Below are positions 44,654 through 51,595 of a stretch of 51,595 nt of DNA, piece by piece (the first letter of the stretch is position 1; the number at the start of each line of letters is the position of its first letter). A program made the position numbers and the translations under genes. The notes beneath the pieces were generated by a model, which did not search any database, was not told where the DNA came from, and saw nothing but the letters and a program-made list of their open reading frames with translations. The DNA comes from Streptomyces sp. RB17 (lineage in GTDB: Bacteria > Actinomycetota > Actinomycetes > Streptomycetales > Streptomycetaceae). The stretch spans positions 1 through 51,595 of the forward strand of contig NZ_WEGL01000019.1 in the NCBI RefSeq assembly GCF_009604455.1. Direction: 5' to 3'.

Positions 44654-45079
44654 ATGAAGTCATTGAGAACTTTGATCCAGGGGCTACCTGTGAAGCTTGT
44701 CGGCGTGCATGCGACGTCCTTGCCCGTGATCATGAATCTGCGGTATGCGCCGAGTGATCCCTATGTGGTCCATGCCGCATTCACCACCGATGTCGACAGC
44801 GACGAGCCGGTGGAATGGATCATCGGGCGCGATTTGCTGATCGACGGCCTGGAGGGCCCCGCCGGCGAGGGAGACGTTCGCATATGGCCCGCCGGCGAGG
44901 AGGGCTGCCGCGACTTGTACATCCTTCTCAACCCGCCGTCCGGTACGGCCCTGCTCAAGGCCCCAGCGCAGGAATTCAAGGCGTTCCTGCAGGAAACGGA
45001 GGCAGTGGTGCCTCGAGGGGCCGAGCTCGGCCACAGCGACTTCGACCGCTTGCTGGCGCACTTCCTCGCCGAAGGGTGA
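44654..45079 (+). CDS. SsgA-like sporulation/cell-division regulator 2
   Basis: This 141-aa SALP is closely related to the copy at 43529: VIMNLRYAPSDPYVVHAAF, EPVEWIIGRDLLIDGL, DVRIWPAGEEG and SGTALLKAPAQEFKAFLQ. The two share perhaps half of their residues, indicating a local duplication older than the secreted-protein pair. The ATG at 44654 follows AGGAGTAAGACCA. Confidence 0.9.
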   Translation: MKSLRTLIQGLPVKLVGVHATSLPVIMNLRYAPSDPYVVHAAFTTDVDSDEPVEWIIGRDLLIDGLEGPAGEGDVRIWPAGEEGCRDLYILLNPPSGTALLKAPAQEFKAFLQETEAVVPRGAELGHSDFDRLLAHFLAEG

Positions 45080-45506
45080 GTCCTGGCAGGGTGCGACTGA
45101 GGCAGGCACACGGATGTCTGCGCCTCAGTGTTCACCGCCATGGTGAGTGATTGTCTGCAGTCGTGGCGTCGAGGGCGGCCAGGCCGAAGCCAGCCTCGGT
45201 CAGGATGTTCGCCGCGACTCCGCGGCCGACCCGCCCCGAGACCAGCCGCCACGCGGCAACCCGCTACCTGCGTCGCATCGCCCACCTTCCCGCGCTCCGT
45301 AGCTCGCCGCTCATCGGCACGCCCCGCAAGCCCGCTGGTGGACGACGGCCGAGTTGCGGTCAGCCGGAGTGCTGGCCGAGCCTGCTGGACTGCTCGACTC
45401 CTGGACTCCTACTGGGACGGGCGGCCGCCCGATGAACAGTTCTCGCTTGGGTGAGCGGCATCAACGCCGACCGTGCGCTCGTTGGGCCCCGCTCCCCGAA
45501 CCCTGA
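45080..45506. other. intergenic stretch with an unidentified scrap
   Basis: One minus-strand frame ending about 45140 reads RLVSGRVGRGVAANILTEAG then FGLAALDATT, which looks like the end of a real protein. I cannot assign a family and no start is present. Otherwise no gene is seen. Confidence 0.35.
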
Positions 45507-45983
45507 CGGGCTGTACACGGGGGGGAGGCGCTGCTGGTCGAGCGGCTGTCAGCGCGTGATGCGAGTCCCGTGCGCTACCGCGTGGGGGGCCGTCTTCCTC
45601 TGCCGTCCACCGGCGTAGGGCTGGTGCTTCTCGCCTTCGCGCCGCCGGCCGTCCAGGAGCAGGCCATCGCCGCCTACGCGCCGGAGCACGGCGACGACGA
45701 CATCCGCACCCCCGCCGACCTGCGCCGTGTGCTGGCGGAGGTACGGCGCGGCGATCACGCTGTCGGCCACCAGAGCCGTCCTTGGCAGGTGAGCACCGTG
45801 GCCGCGCCGGTGCGTGACGGCGGCGAGGTGGTCGCGGCGTTGTCGGTCGTGGCGTCCGGCACCGGTTCGCCGAACCCGGGGTACGGCCCGGCCGTGCGCG
45901 CGACGGCCCGTGCGATTTCCCGCTGTCTCATCGAGGACAGTGGTCGGACCGTGTCCGTGGAAACCGAGGACGGGCACCGGTAG
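45507..45983 (+). pseudogene. IclR-family regulator, C-terminal remnant
   Basis: After an in-frame TGA at 45504, the frame reads GEALLVERLSARDASPVRYR, then GGRLPLPSTGVGLVLLAFAP, then VSTVAAPVRDGGEVVAALSV, and stops at 45983. This is the ligand-binding domain of an IclR regulator. The N-terminal winged helix is absent. It is 5'-truncated and probably silent. Confidence 0.75.
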
Positions 45984-46074
45984 CGTGCCGACCCCGGCCG
46001 CGCCGGCTGTCGTTGTGCCGAGTCCTCTCCGCCACATCTCCCCTGGGGAAAGTCAGTTGCTGCAGGTGTCGAGC

Positions 46075-46265
46075 CACCGGCGGCGTTGGGATCGCGCAGC
46101 GGCCGCAGGGGGGCGTCGGCGCGGACAGCACGTCGAGGTTGCAGTGATGAGCGGGAACAGCCGCGCAACGTCCTCGTCGCGGATCTCCTGACCTTCGGCG
46201 TGTACCGGCCGACGGCTGCGTCGATGTACTTGGTGGTCCCCAGCACCACGGCTTTGGGAGCCTGA
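46075..46265 (-). pseudogene. Tn3-family transposase, C-terminal scrap
   Basis: Minus-strand frames give VVLGTTKYIDAAVGRY, then EIRDEDVARLFPLI, and finally LRPLRDPNAAG. The order matches the C-terminal end of Tn3-family transposases (the usual EVRDEDVARLSP and LRPLRDP). Frameshifts occur between the pieces. Confidence 0.6.
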
Positions 46266-46342
46266 CGGCAGCCCGCACCTGCGGGGCGGAGACCCTGTCG
46301 GACGGATGGCCCGGCTTGCTTCGTGGCCGCAAGCCGATACAC

Positions 46343-46939
46343 CTAGGACCAACCTCGCAAAGCGGCGTCCACGACGGCGTTCACGGTGTCGCGCCCCAGG
46401 TGGTTCCCGACGAAGAAGCGCTCGAAGAACAGCGGCCCAGCGGTGGCCATGGCGAATGTCTCGGGGGTGACGTCGGGCCGGAGCTGGCCGCGCTCGACGG
46501 CTGTGGTAACCGCAGGGCGCAGGGCGTCGGCGATCCGGTTCAGCAGTGACTCCCGGAGGCGGCGCATACCTTCGTCGTGCCGTGAGCCCCCGAGGACCGC
46601 GGCAAGGACGGCCCCCGATGACTCGTCGTCCCAACGCTCGGCGAGCACGTTCAGACGGTAAATGAGCTCCGCTCGCGGATCGTTGCCGGAAGCGGCCCGA
46701 AGCTCCTCGGGTACCGGAGGGAGAGGAGGCATGCCGGCCTCCAGGGCGGCCAGGCGGAGGTCGAGAAGGCTCGGCCAGTGCCGGTAGACGGTTGCCCTGC
46801 CGACGCCGGCACGAGTCGCAACCGTTTGATGTGTCACGGCCTCCAGCCCACCTTCCGTGAGCAACGCGGTGGCCGCCGCGACCATGGCCTCACGACTGCG
46901 CAAGAGACGCGGATCTGTTCGATCCTCCACCTGGTACAC
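46343..46939 (-). CDS. TetR-family regulator
   Basis: This 198-aa regulator (GTG at 46939, with AACGGAAG upstream; GTG at 46930 is also possible) has the helix-turn-helix HQTVATRAGVGRATVYRHWP. It is strongly similar over its whole length to the TetR at 23231 (RSREAM, LRLAALEAGMPP, GAVLAAVLGG). It is downstream of, and in the same direction as, the MFS pump ending at 47063, with 123 bases between. It may control that pump or its own gene. Confidence 0.87.
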   Translation of the reverse strand: MYQVEDRTDPRLLRSREAMVAAATALLTEGGLEAVTHQTVATRAGVGRATVYRHWPSLLDLRLAALEAGMPPLPPVPEELRAASGNDPRAELIYRLNVLAERWDDESSGAVLAAVLGGSRHDEGMRRLRESLLNRIADALRPAVTTAVERGQLRPDVTPETFAMATAGPLFFERFFVGNHLGRDTVNAVVDAALRGWS

Positions 46940-47062
46940 CTTCCGTTGATAAAACCCGAGCCGCAGCCCACTATTGGGACATCCATGAGCAGGAGAGGGG
47001 AGCCGCAAAGAGCCCGTACGACGCCCCTCGAAGGTGGGTCCTCAGGGGCACTGCCTGTCCCG

Positions 47063-48571
47063 CTACATGTGCACGACAGGTGCAGCGTTCTCATCCTGCT
47101 GGGGCACACCCCGGCGGTAGAGCAGGGCGGTGATGACCAGGCCGGTGACGAAGACGGCCGCCGACCACCAGTAGGCCGTGGAGTAGCCTTCGAGGCCGGC
47201 CTGGGCCAGGACGCCAGGGTCCTTGGGATCGCGGCCGGAGAGGTAGCCGGTGGCGGCGTCGGAGGCCATCGTGCTGAGCAAGGCGATGCCAATGGAGCCG
47301 CCCACCTGCTGAAGCGTGTTGACAGCGGCCGCCGCGACGCCGGCATCGGTGGCCTCCACTCCGGAGGTCGCCAAGCTCATGGCGGGTGCGATGACCGTGC
47401 CCAGCCCGATGCCGACGAGTATCAGCTGGGGCAGTACCTGCGTCACGTATCCGCTGTTCAGGTCCAGCGTGGTCATCCAGATCAGCCCGGCGGCCGCAAT
47501 GGCCATGCCCAGCGGGACCACCGGCTTCGGCCCTATGCGCGCCACCAGGACGTTGTTCGCCACCGCGGAGGCGGACGACGAGGCCACGATCAGGGGCAGG
47601 AAGGCGAAGCCGGTGTTCAGAGCGCTGTAGCCGAGGCTCTGCTGCAGGTAGTAGGTCAGGAACAGGAACACGCCGAACATGCCCGCGCCGGTGACGAAGA
47701 GGGCGGCGAAGGAGGCGCCGCGGTTACGGTCCAGCAGGACCCGCAGGGGCAGCAACGGATACGCCGCCCTGCCCTGCCACCAGGCGAAAAGGGTCACCAG
47801 CACGGCGCCGGCCGCCAGCATGCCCCAAGTCGCGGGCGAACCCCAGCCATGCGTCTCGGCGTTCGAGAACCCGTAGACCAGGCAGAACAGTCCGATGGAG
47901 GCCAGCAGGGTGCCGGGGACGTCGAGCTTGGAGGTCGTGTCACGCGGGGTGCGGTGCAGCAGGGCTGCCCCACCGACGAACGCCACCCCCGCGAAGACCA
48001 CGTTGACGTACATGGTCCAGCGCCAGTCCAGGTACTGGGTCAGCACGCCGCCGAGGATCAGGCCGATGGCTCCGCCGGCACCGGCGACCGACCCTGCGAC
48101 GGTGAAAGCTTTCGCTCGTTCGCGCGGATCGGTGAAGGTGGTCATCAGGACCGACAGGGCGGACGGGGCCAGCAGGGCGGCGAACAATCCCTGGACGGCC
48201 CGCGCGATGACGAGCATGGCGAAACCGTTCGCCACGCCTCCCACCATGGAGGCGGCCGCGAAGCCGGCCAGCCCCACCAGGAAGGTCACCTTCTGACCGA
48301 CCAGGTCCGCGACCCGGCCGCCGAGCAGCAGCAGGCTGCCGAAGGCCAGTGCGTAGGCGGTGACCACCCACTGCCGGTCGGCGTCCGAGAAGCCCAGGTC
48401 GTGCTGGGCGGACGGCAGGGCGATGTTCACGATGGTGCCGTCGAGGACGCCCATCAGCATCGACAGGGAAATGACCAGCAGGATCCACCAGCGGCGCTGG
48501 TGCGACAGGGCGGGCACATTCTCAGGTGCGGTCTCGGCGCCGCGAGCAGCGGCGGTGGCGTTCTGGTACAT
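47063..48571 (-). CDS. DHA2-type MFS transporter
   Basis: This 502-aa protein has about 14 hydrophobic helices. It begins RRWWILLVISLSMLMGVLDG and has the DHA2 signature TIVNIALPSAQHDLGF. The loop 2-3 motif appears as GGRVADLVGQKVTFLVG and motif C as GAGGAIGLILGGVLTQYL. This type includes actinomycete antibiotic exporters. It differs from the pump at 17285 and is not a recent duplicate. The start at 48571 follows GGAGGGCTTCCCCC. Confidence 0.9.
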   Translation of the reverse strand: MYQNATAAARGAETAPENVPALSHQRRWWILLVISLSMLMGVLDGTIVNIALPSAQHDLGFSDADRQWVVTAYALAFGSLLLLGGRVADLVGQKVTFLVGLAGFAAASMVGGVANGFAMLVIARAVQGLFAALLAPSALSVLMTTFTDPRERAKAFTVAGSVAGAGGAIGLILGGVLTQYLDWRWTMYVNVVFAGVAFVGGAALLHRTPRDTTSKLDVPGTLLASIGLFCLVYGFSNAETHGWGSPATWGMLAAGAVLVTLFAWWQGRAAYPLLPLRVLLDRNRGASFAALFVTGAGMFGVFLFLTYYLQQSLGYSALNTGFAFLPLIVASSSASAVANNVLVARIGPKPVVPLGMAIAAAGLIWMTTLDLNSGYVTQVLPQLILVGIGLGTVIAPAMSLATSGVEATDAGVAAAAVNTLQQVGGSIGIALLSTMASDAATGYLSGRDPKDPGVLAQAGLEGYSTAYWWSAAVFVTGLVITALLYRRGVPQQDENAAPVVHM

Positions 48572-48965
48572 GGGGGAAGCCCTCCGGACAGCGGATGGGG
48601 GATGGCGAGAGACAAGAACGTAAGAGAGATCAGGTGCTGCTCATCCGGTACGGGGCGCCCCTTCGCGCTCAGGGGCGGGAGCACTCGGCGGCATGGCCGC
48701 CTCGGTGAACGGATGGCGCGGTTGATTCAGCTCGACGAGGCCGACGGTCTCCCACTTCAGGAGGGAGACCAGGAAGAAGCCAACGACCGTGGTCATTTCA
48801 CGGTTCAGCGTCGGCATACGGCTGCCGTGCAGAGGCTGTGGAACCACCCCGCCGGGCGGTGTTCCCCGATGTGACGGGGGTGGCTCGCACATGGCGCTGA
48901 TATCGCCCGACTGTGGGGCGGCTCAGGGGCCAGTTTCTGGGGCTCAGCGCCTCAGGAGGATTGAC
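48572..48965. other. intergenic stretch, no supported gene
   Basis: A small minus-strand frame at 48641-48892 exists but has no ribosome-binding site or family motif. The stretch lies upstream of the MFS start and beyond the TetR stop, so it should contain the MFS promoter. Confidence 0.45.
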
Positions 48966-49598
48966 TCAAAGGCTGGCGTCCCGGCCGTCACGATCGCCGG
49001 TGAGCCGGCTTTCCAGGCCCGTGATCAGTGTGTCCAGCACGAGGCGGAACATGTGGTCCTGGTCAGGGCCTTCAGGGTCTGCATCCCCGGCCCCGTTTTC
49101 GTCGGCGTCAGGGCCGGGGGGTTTGAGGTTCGACCACTGGTGGAGCGAGCCGTTGAGTTCGGCGGTGAGCACACCGATGACGACGGCGACGATCAGCGCG
49201 GCGATCTCCGAGACCTCTGAGTGCGGCACCCCGGCAGCCGCCACGATCGCGGTAAGCGCAGTCCAGAACGGGTCGTCGGGCTGGATGAAGTCCGGCTGGT
49301 GGCTGAACGAGTAGGCCAACAGCCTCGGGTGACGGTGTGCCAGCGTCCGGAAATCCGTGGCGAGCAGACGGATGCGCTCCTGCCAGGGGGCTTCCTCCAG
49401 CGTCACGGTGCGGAACTGCGCGCCGACCATTCTCGTCACGCCGCGCAGCACGGCTTCCTTGTTCGGCACGTGGTGGTACAGCGACATCGGGTTCGCATCG
49501 AGCACGGTGGCGAGTTTGCGCATGGTGAGCGCCTCGGCCCCGTCCTCGTCGATGAGCCGCAGGGCTGCGGCATAGATCCCGGCCTCGGTCAGAGGCAC
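48966..49598 (-). CDS. TetR-family repressor divergent from CYP102
   Basis: This 210-aa protein has a TetR helix-turn-helix (MRKLATVLDANPMSLYHHVP, about 25-44) and a C-terminal domain of the TetR_C type. GTG at 49598 is preferred since AGGAAGAGAGAC lies directly before it. An upstream ATG at 49643 would sit inside an operator. It is divergent from the CYP102 gene, with four CCATACG-type palindromes between. It is the best candidate reader of that word across the window. In Bacillus megaterium BM3R1 (TetR) represses CYP102A1 and is released by fatty acids or barbiturates. The same logic is inferred here. Confidence 0.87.
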   Translation of the reverse strand: MPLTEAGIYAAALRLIDEDGAEALTMRKLATVLDANPMSLYHHVPNKEAVLRGVTRMVGAQFRTVTLEEAPWQERIRLLATDFRTLAHRHPRLLAYSFSHQPDFIQPDDPFWTALTAIVAAAGVPHSEVSEIAALIVAVVIGVLTAELNGSLHQWSNLKPPGPDADENGAGDADPEGPDQDHMFRLVLDTLITGLESRLTGDRDGRDASL

Positions 49599-49637
49599 GT
49601 CTCTCTTCCTTGTGCCCCGCGGGGGACGCCTCGCTTT

Positions 49638-49679
49638 TTCCATACCACGTACGATATCAGTTCCGTACGGCGTATGGAA
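49638..49679. promoter_or_regulatory. CCATACG-type operator pair on the TetR side
   Basis: TTCCATACCACGTACGATA (49638-49656) and TTCCGTACGGCGTATGGAA (49661-49679) are two variants of the palindrome with starts 23 bases apart, immediately upstream of the TetR gene. They probably mediate autoregulation. Confidence 0.75.
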
Positions 49680-49716
49680 ATGAGCCTCCTCACAGCGGTC
49701 ACCTGGTCGCTCGGGG

Positions 49717-49770
49717 TTGCGCTCCGCTTTCCGTACCGTGTATGGTTTCAATTCCATACGACGTATGGTT
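49717..49770 (+). promoter_or_regulatory. CYP102 promoter with overlapping operator pair
   Basis: CCGTACCGTGTATGG (49731-49745) and CCATACGACGTATGG (49754-49768) have starts 23 bases apart. A plausible promoter is TTGCGC (49717-49722), 18 bases, TATGGT (49741-49746), so the first operator would cover the -10 box. The CYP102 ATG is 70 bases downstream. Confidence 0.65.
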
Positions 49771-49839
49771 CTGTCGTGCAGCGCGGCATCGACCGGCGCC
49801 CTTGCCCTTCCCCCTCTTCTCCACACAAAGGAGCAAGCC

Positions 49840-51595
49840 ATGACCACGCACGCGAACGACCTTCGCCCCATCCGGTCCCCGCGCGGGATCCCCCTCCTCG
49901 GCAACACGCCGCAGATCCCCGACACCAATCCGGTGGAGTACTTCGGTGAGCTGTCCAAGCAGTTCCCCGAGGGCATCTACGGCATGGACATCGCCGGCAT
50001 CGAGCAGGTCTTCGTCTACGACCCGGACCTGGTGGCCGAGGTCTGCGACGAGACCCGGTTCTTCAAGCAGATCGACAAGACGCCGCTGCACCACGTCCGG
50101 GATTTCGCGGGGGCGGGCCTGTTCACGGCCCACCAGTACGAAGAGGAATGGGGCATGGCACACCGTGTCCTACTGCCGGCGTTCAGCCAGCGGGCCATGA
50201 AGGCGTACTTCGGGCAGATGCTGGAGATCGCCCAGAACCTGGCGGGCAAGTGGGAGGGCCGGGAGGGTCAGTCGGTCAACATCACCGACGACTACACCCG
50301 CCTGACGCTGGACACCATCGCCCTGTCGGGGTTCGGCTACCGGTTCAAGTCCTTCGACAAGGAGGAGCTGCACCCCTTCCTCAACGCTCTGCTGGAGGCG
50401 CTGATCGAGTCGCTGCGGCGCTCGCAGGAGCTGCCGATGATGACCAAGCTGCGCAAGACGGACGACCGGAAGTACCGCGACAACATCCGGCTGATGCAGG
50501 ACCTGGTCGAGAGCGTGATCAAGGAGCGCCGCGAGGGGAAGGGCACCGGTGAGGAGGACCTGTTGGGTCTGATGCTTCAGGCCACCGACCCGGAGACCGG
50601 CAAGCTGCTGGCCGACGACAACGTCCGCGACCAGGTGCTGACGTTCCTGATCGCCGGTCACGAGACCACCAGTGGTCTGCTGTCGTTCGCCACGTACTCG
50701 CTGATGCGCAACCCGCACGTCCTGGCCCAGGCGTATGCAGAGGTGGACCGCTTGATGCCCGGCGACACCGTCCCGGACTACGACACGATCATGCAGCTGG
50801 ACGTCATCCCGCGGATCCTGGACGAGACCCTGCGCCTGTGGGCTCCGATTCCGGCGTTCGGCAAGGCCCCGCTGGAGGACACCGTCATCGGTGGCCGCTA
50901 CCTTCTCAAGAAGGGCACGCGGGTCAACATCCTCGAGGGTCCCCTGCACACCCACCCCAAGGCGTGGGACCGTCCCGATGAGTTCGACATCGACCGGTGG
51001 CTGCCGGAGAACCGGGCCCAGCAGCACCCGCACGCCTACAAGCCGTTCGGCAACGGTGTGCGTGCCTGCATCGGCCGGCAGTTCGCGCTGACCGAGGCCC
51101 GCCTGGCCCTGGCGCTGGTGCTGCAGAAGTTCAAGCTCTCGGACACCAGCGACTACAAGATGGACGTGCGGGAGGCGTTGACGCGCAAGCCCGGCAACTT
51201 CGAGCTCATCGTCCGTCGCCGTCAGGAGCACGAGCGGACCGTTTTCGGCGCCGCGGACCTGCAGACCGGCGACACACAGGCGCAGGCAGCGGTCAGCGGT
51301 GTCGGTGTGAACCTGACCGTCGCCTACGGCTCCAGCCTGGGTTCGTGCGAGGACCTGGCCCGCACCATCGCCGACCGCGGCGAGCGTTCCGGCTTCGGCA
51401 CCACGCTGGTGAGCCTGGACGAGCTGGGTGACAACCTGCCCTCCGAGGGCCTGCTCGCCGTCGTGGCCGCCAGCTACAACGGCAAGGCTCCCGACAACGC
51501 CCAGCGCTTCGACGACCTGCTCGCCGCCGGGCTGCCCGAGGGCTCGCTGTCGAATGTGCGGTACGCGCTGCTGGGCGCCGGCAACACCCAGTGGG
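49840..51595 (+). CDS. self-sufficient cytochrome P450/reductase (CYP102 type), partial
   Basis: The ATG at 49840 follows AAAGGAG. The 585 codons visible contain a full P450 domain: LLGNTPQIPDTNPVEYF near the start, the I-helix AGHETT at 272-277, ExxR at 329-332 (ETLR) and the haem loop FGNGVRACIG with Cys410. After a linker (about 465-485) a flavodoxin domain begins: VNLTVAYGSSLGSCEDLA (FMN loop), then GLLAVVAASYNGKAPDNAQR. This is the CYP102 (P450 BM3) layout of haem domain fused to an FMN/FAD reductase, which hydroxylates fatty acids using NADPH without other partners. Family members have about 1050 residues, so roughly 470, including the FAD/NADPH half, lie past the window end. Confidence 0.93.
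   Translation, partial: MTTHANDLRPIRSPRGIPLLGNTPQIPDTNPVEYFGELSKQFPEGIYGMDIAGIEQVFVYDPDLVAEVCDETRFFKQIDKTPLHHVRDFAGAGLFTAHQYEEEWGMAHRVLLPAFSQRAMKAYFGQMLEIAQNLAGKWEGREGQSVNITDDYTRLTLDTIALSGFGYRFKSFDKEELHPFLNALLEALIESLRRSQELPMMTKLRKTDDRKYRDNIRLMQDLVESVIKERREGKGTGEEDLLGLMLQATDPETGKLLADDNVRDQVLTFLIAGHETTSGLLSFATYSLMRNPHVLAQAYAEVDRLMPGDTVPDYDTIMQLDVIPRILDETLRLWAPIPAFGKAPLEDTVIGGRYLLKKGTRVNILEGPLHTHPKAWDRPDEFDIDRWLPENRAQQHPHAYKPFGNGVRACIGRQFALTEARLALALVLQKFKLSDTSDYKMDVREALTRKPGNFELIVRRRQEHERTVFGAADLQTGDTQAQAAVSGVGVNLTVAYGSSLGSCEDLARTIADRGERSGFGTTLVSLDELGDNLPSEGLLAVVAASYNGKAPDNAQRFDDLLAAGLPEGSLSNVRYALLGAGNTQW

Noticed and set aside
48641..48892. Small minus-strand frame as a gene
   Set aside because: No ribosome-binding site or recognisable motif, and Pro/Arg-rich ends. 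It is most likely a leader-region chance frame.
1..51595. CRISPR arrays, tRNA or rRNA genes
   Set aside because: No regularly spaced repeats of CRISPR length and no tRNA-like or rRNA-like sequence were noticed on reading both strands.

Overview
The window is high-GC actinobacterial DNA, almost certainly Streptomyces. It carries SsgA-like sporulation proteins, four SpoIIE-type phosphatases (three with RsbW-like kinase domains), an AfsR-like regulator, many TetR regulators and two DHA2-type MFS transporters. Nothing here is core housekeeping. The many transposase fragments and broken genes fit an accessory region such as a chromosome arm.

Layout. 1-6.5 kb: frameshifted TetR, alpha/beta hydrolase, IS3/IS110 scraps, a membrane SpoIIE phosphatase, a frameshifted IS110 element and a TetR remnant. 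6.5-8.8 kb: a large SpoIIE/ATPase regulator. 8.8-15.6 kb: a minus-strand aromatic-catabolism operon (extradiol dioxygenase, fumarylacetoacetate hydrolase-like protein, FAD monooxygenase, acetoacetyl-CoA synthetase, broken DoxX) with a divergent TetR and clear palindromes between. 15.6-19 kb: LmeA-like lipoprotein-type protein, TetR and MFS pump with a doubled TetR operator. 19-23.8 kb: a haem-peroxidase cassette (uncharacterised 202-aa protein, Dyp-type peroxidase, catalase-like protein) between two TetR genes. 24-26 kb: decayed MMPL and hypothetical genes. 26.2-31.2 kb: two tandem PAS/GAF/SpoIIE/ATPase proteins.

31.6-35 kb: a three-gene P450, ferredoxin-reductase and ferredoxin cluster whose P450 and reductase are damaged, divergent from a small secreted Trp/Asp/His-rich protein. 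35.4-39.3 kb: an AfsR-like NB-ARC/TPR regulator divergent from a small protein of the RHIM-tailed type. 39.5-41.5 kb: phage capsid fragment, IS630 scrap, methyltransferase. 41.8-43.3 kb: a second copy of the secreted-protein module beside reductase debris. 43.5-45.1 kb: two SsgA-like proteins around a NIPSNAP protein. 45.5-48.6 kb: IclR and Tn3 debris, TetR, MFS pump. 49-51.6 kb: TetR divergent from a self-sufficient P450 (CYP102 type) that runs off the window end.

The most interesting signal is a shared 15-bp palindrome, CCATACGNCGTATGG, occurring as pairs in front of both secreted-protein genes (34.4 and 42.8 kb) and as two pairs between the last TetR and the CYP102 gene. It suggests that one TetR, arranged like BM3R1 next to CYP102A1 in Bacillus megaterium, controls a dispersed regulon of P450 systems and small secreted proteins.

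Several frameshifts are single-base changes. Without reads I cannot tell real decay from assembly errors.
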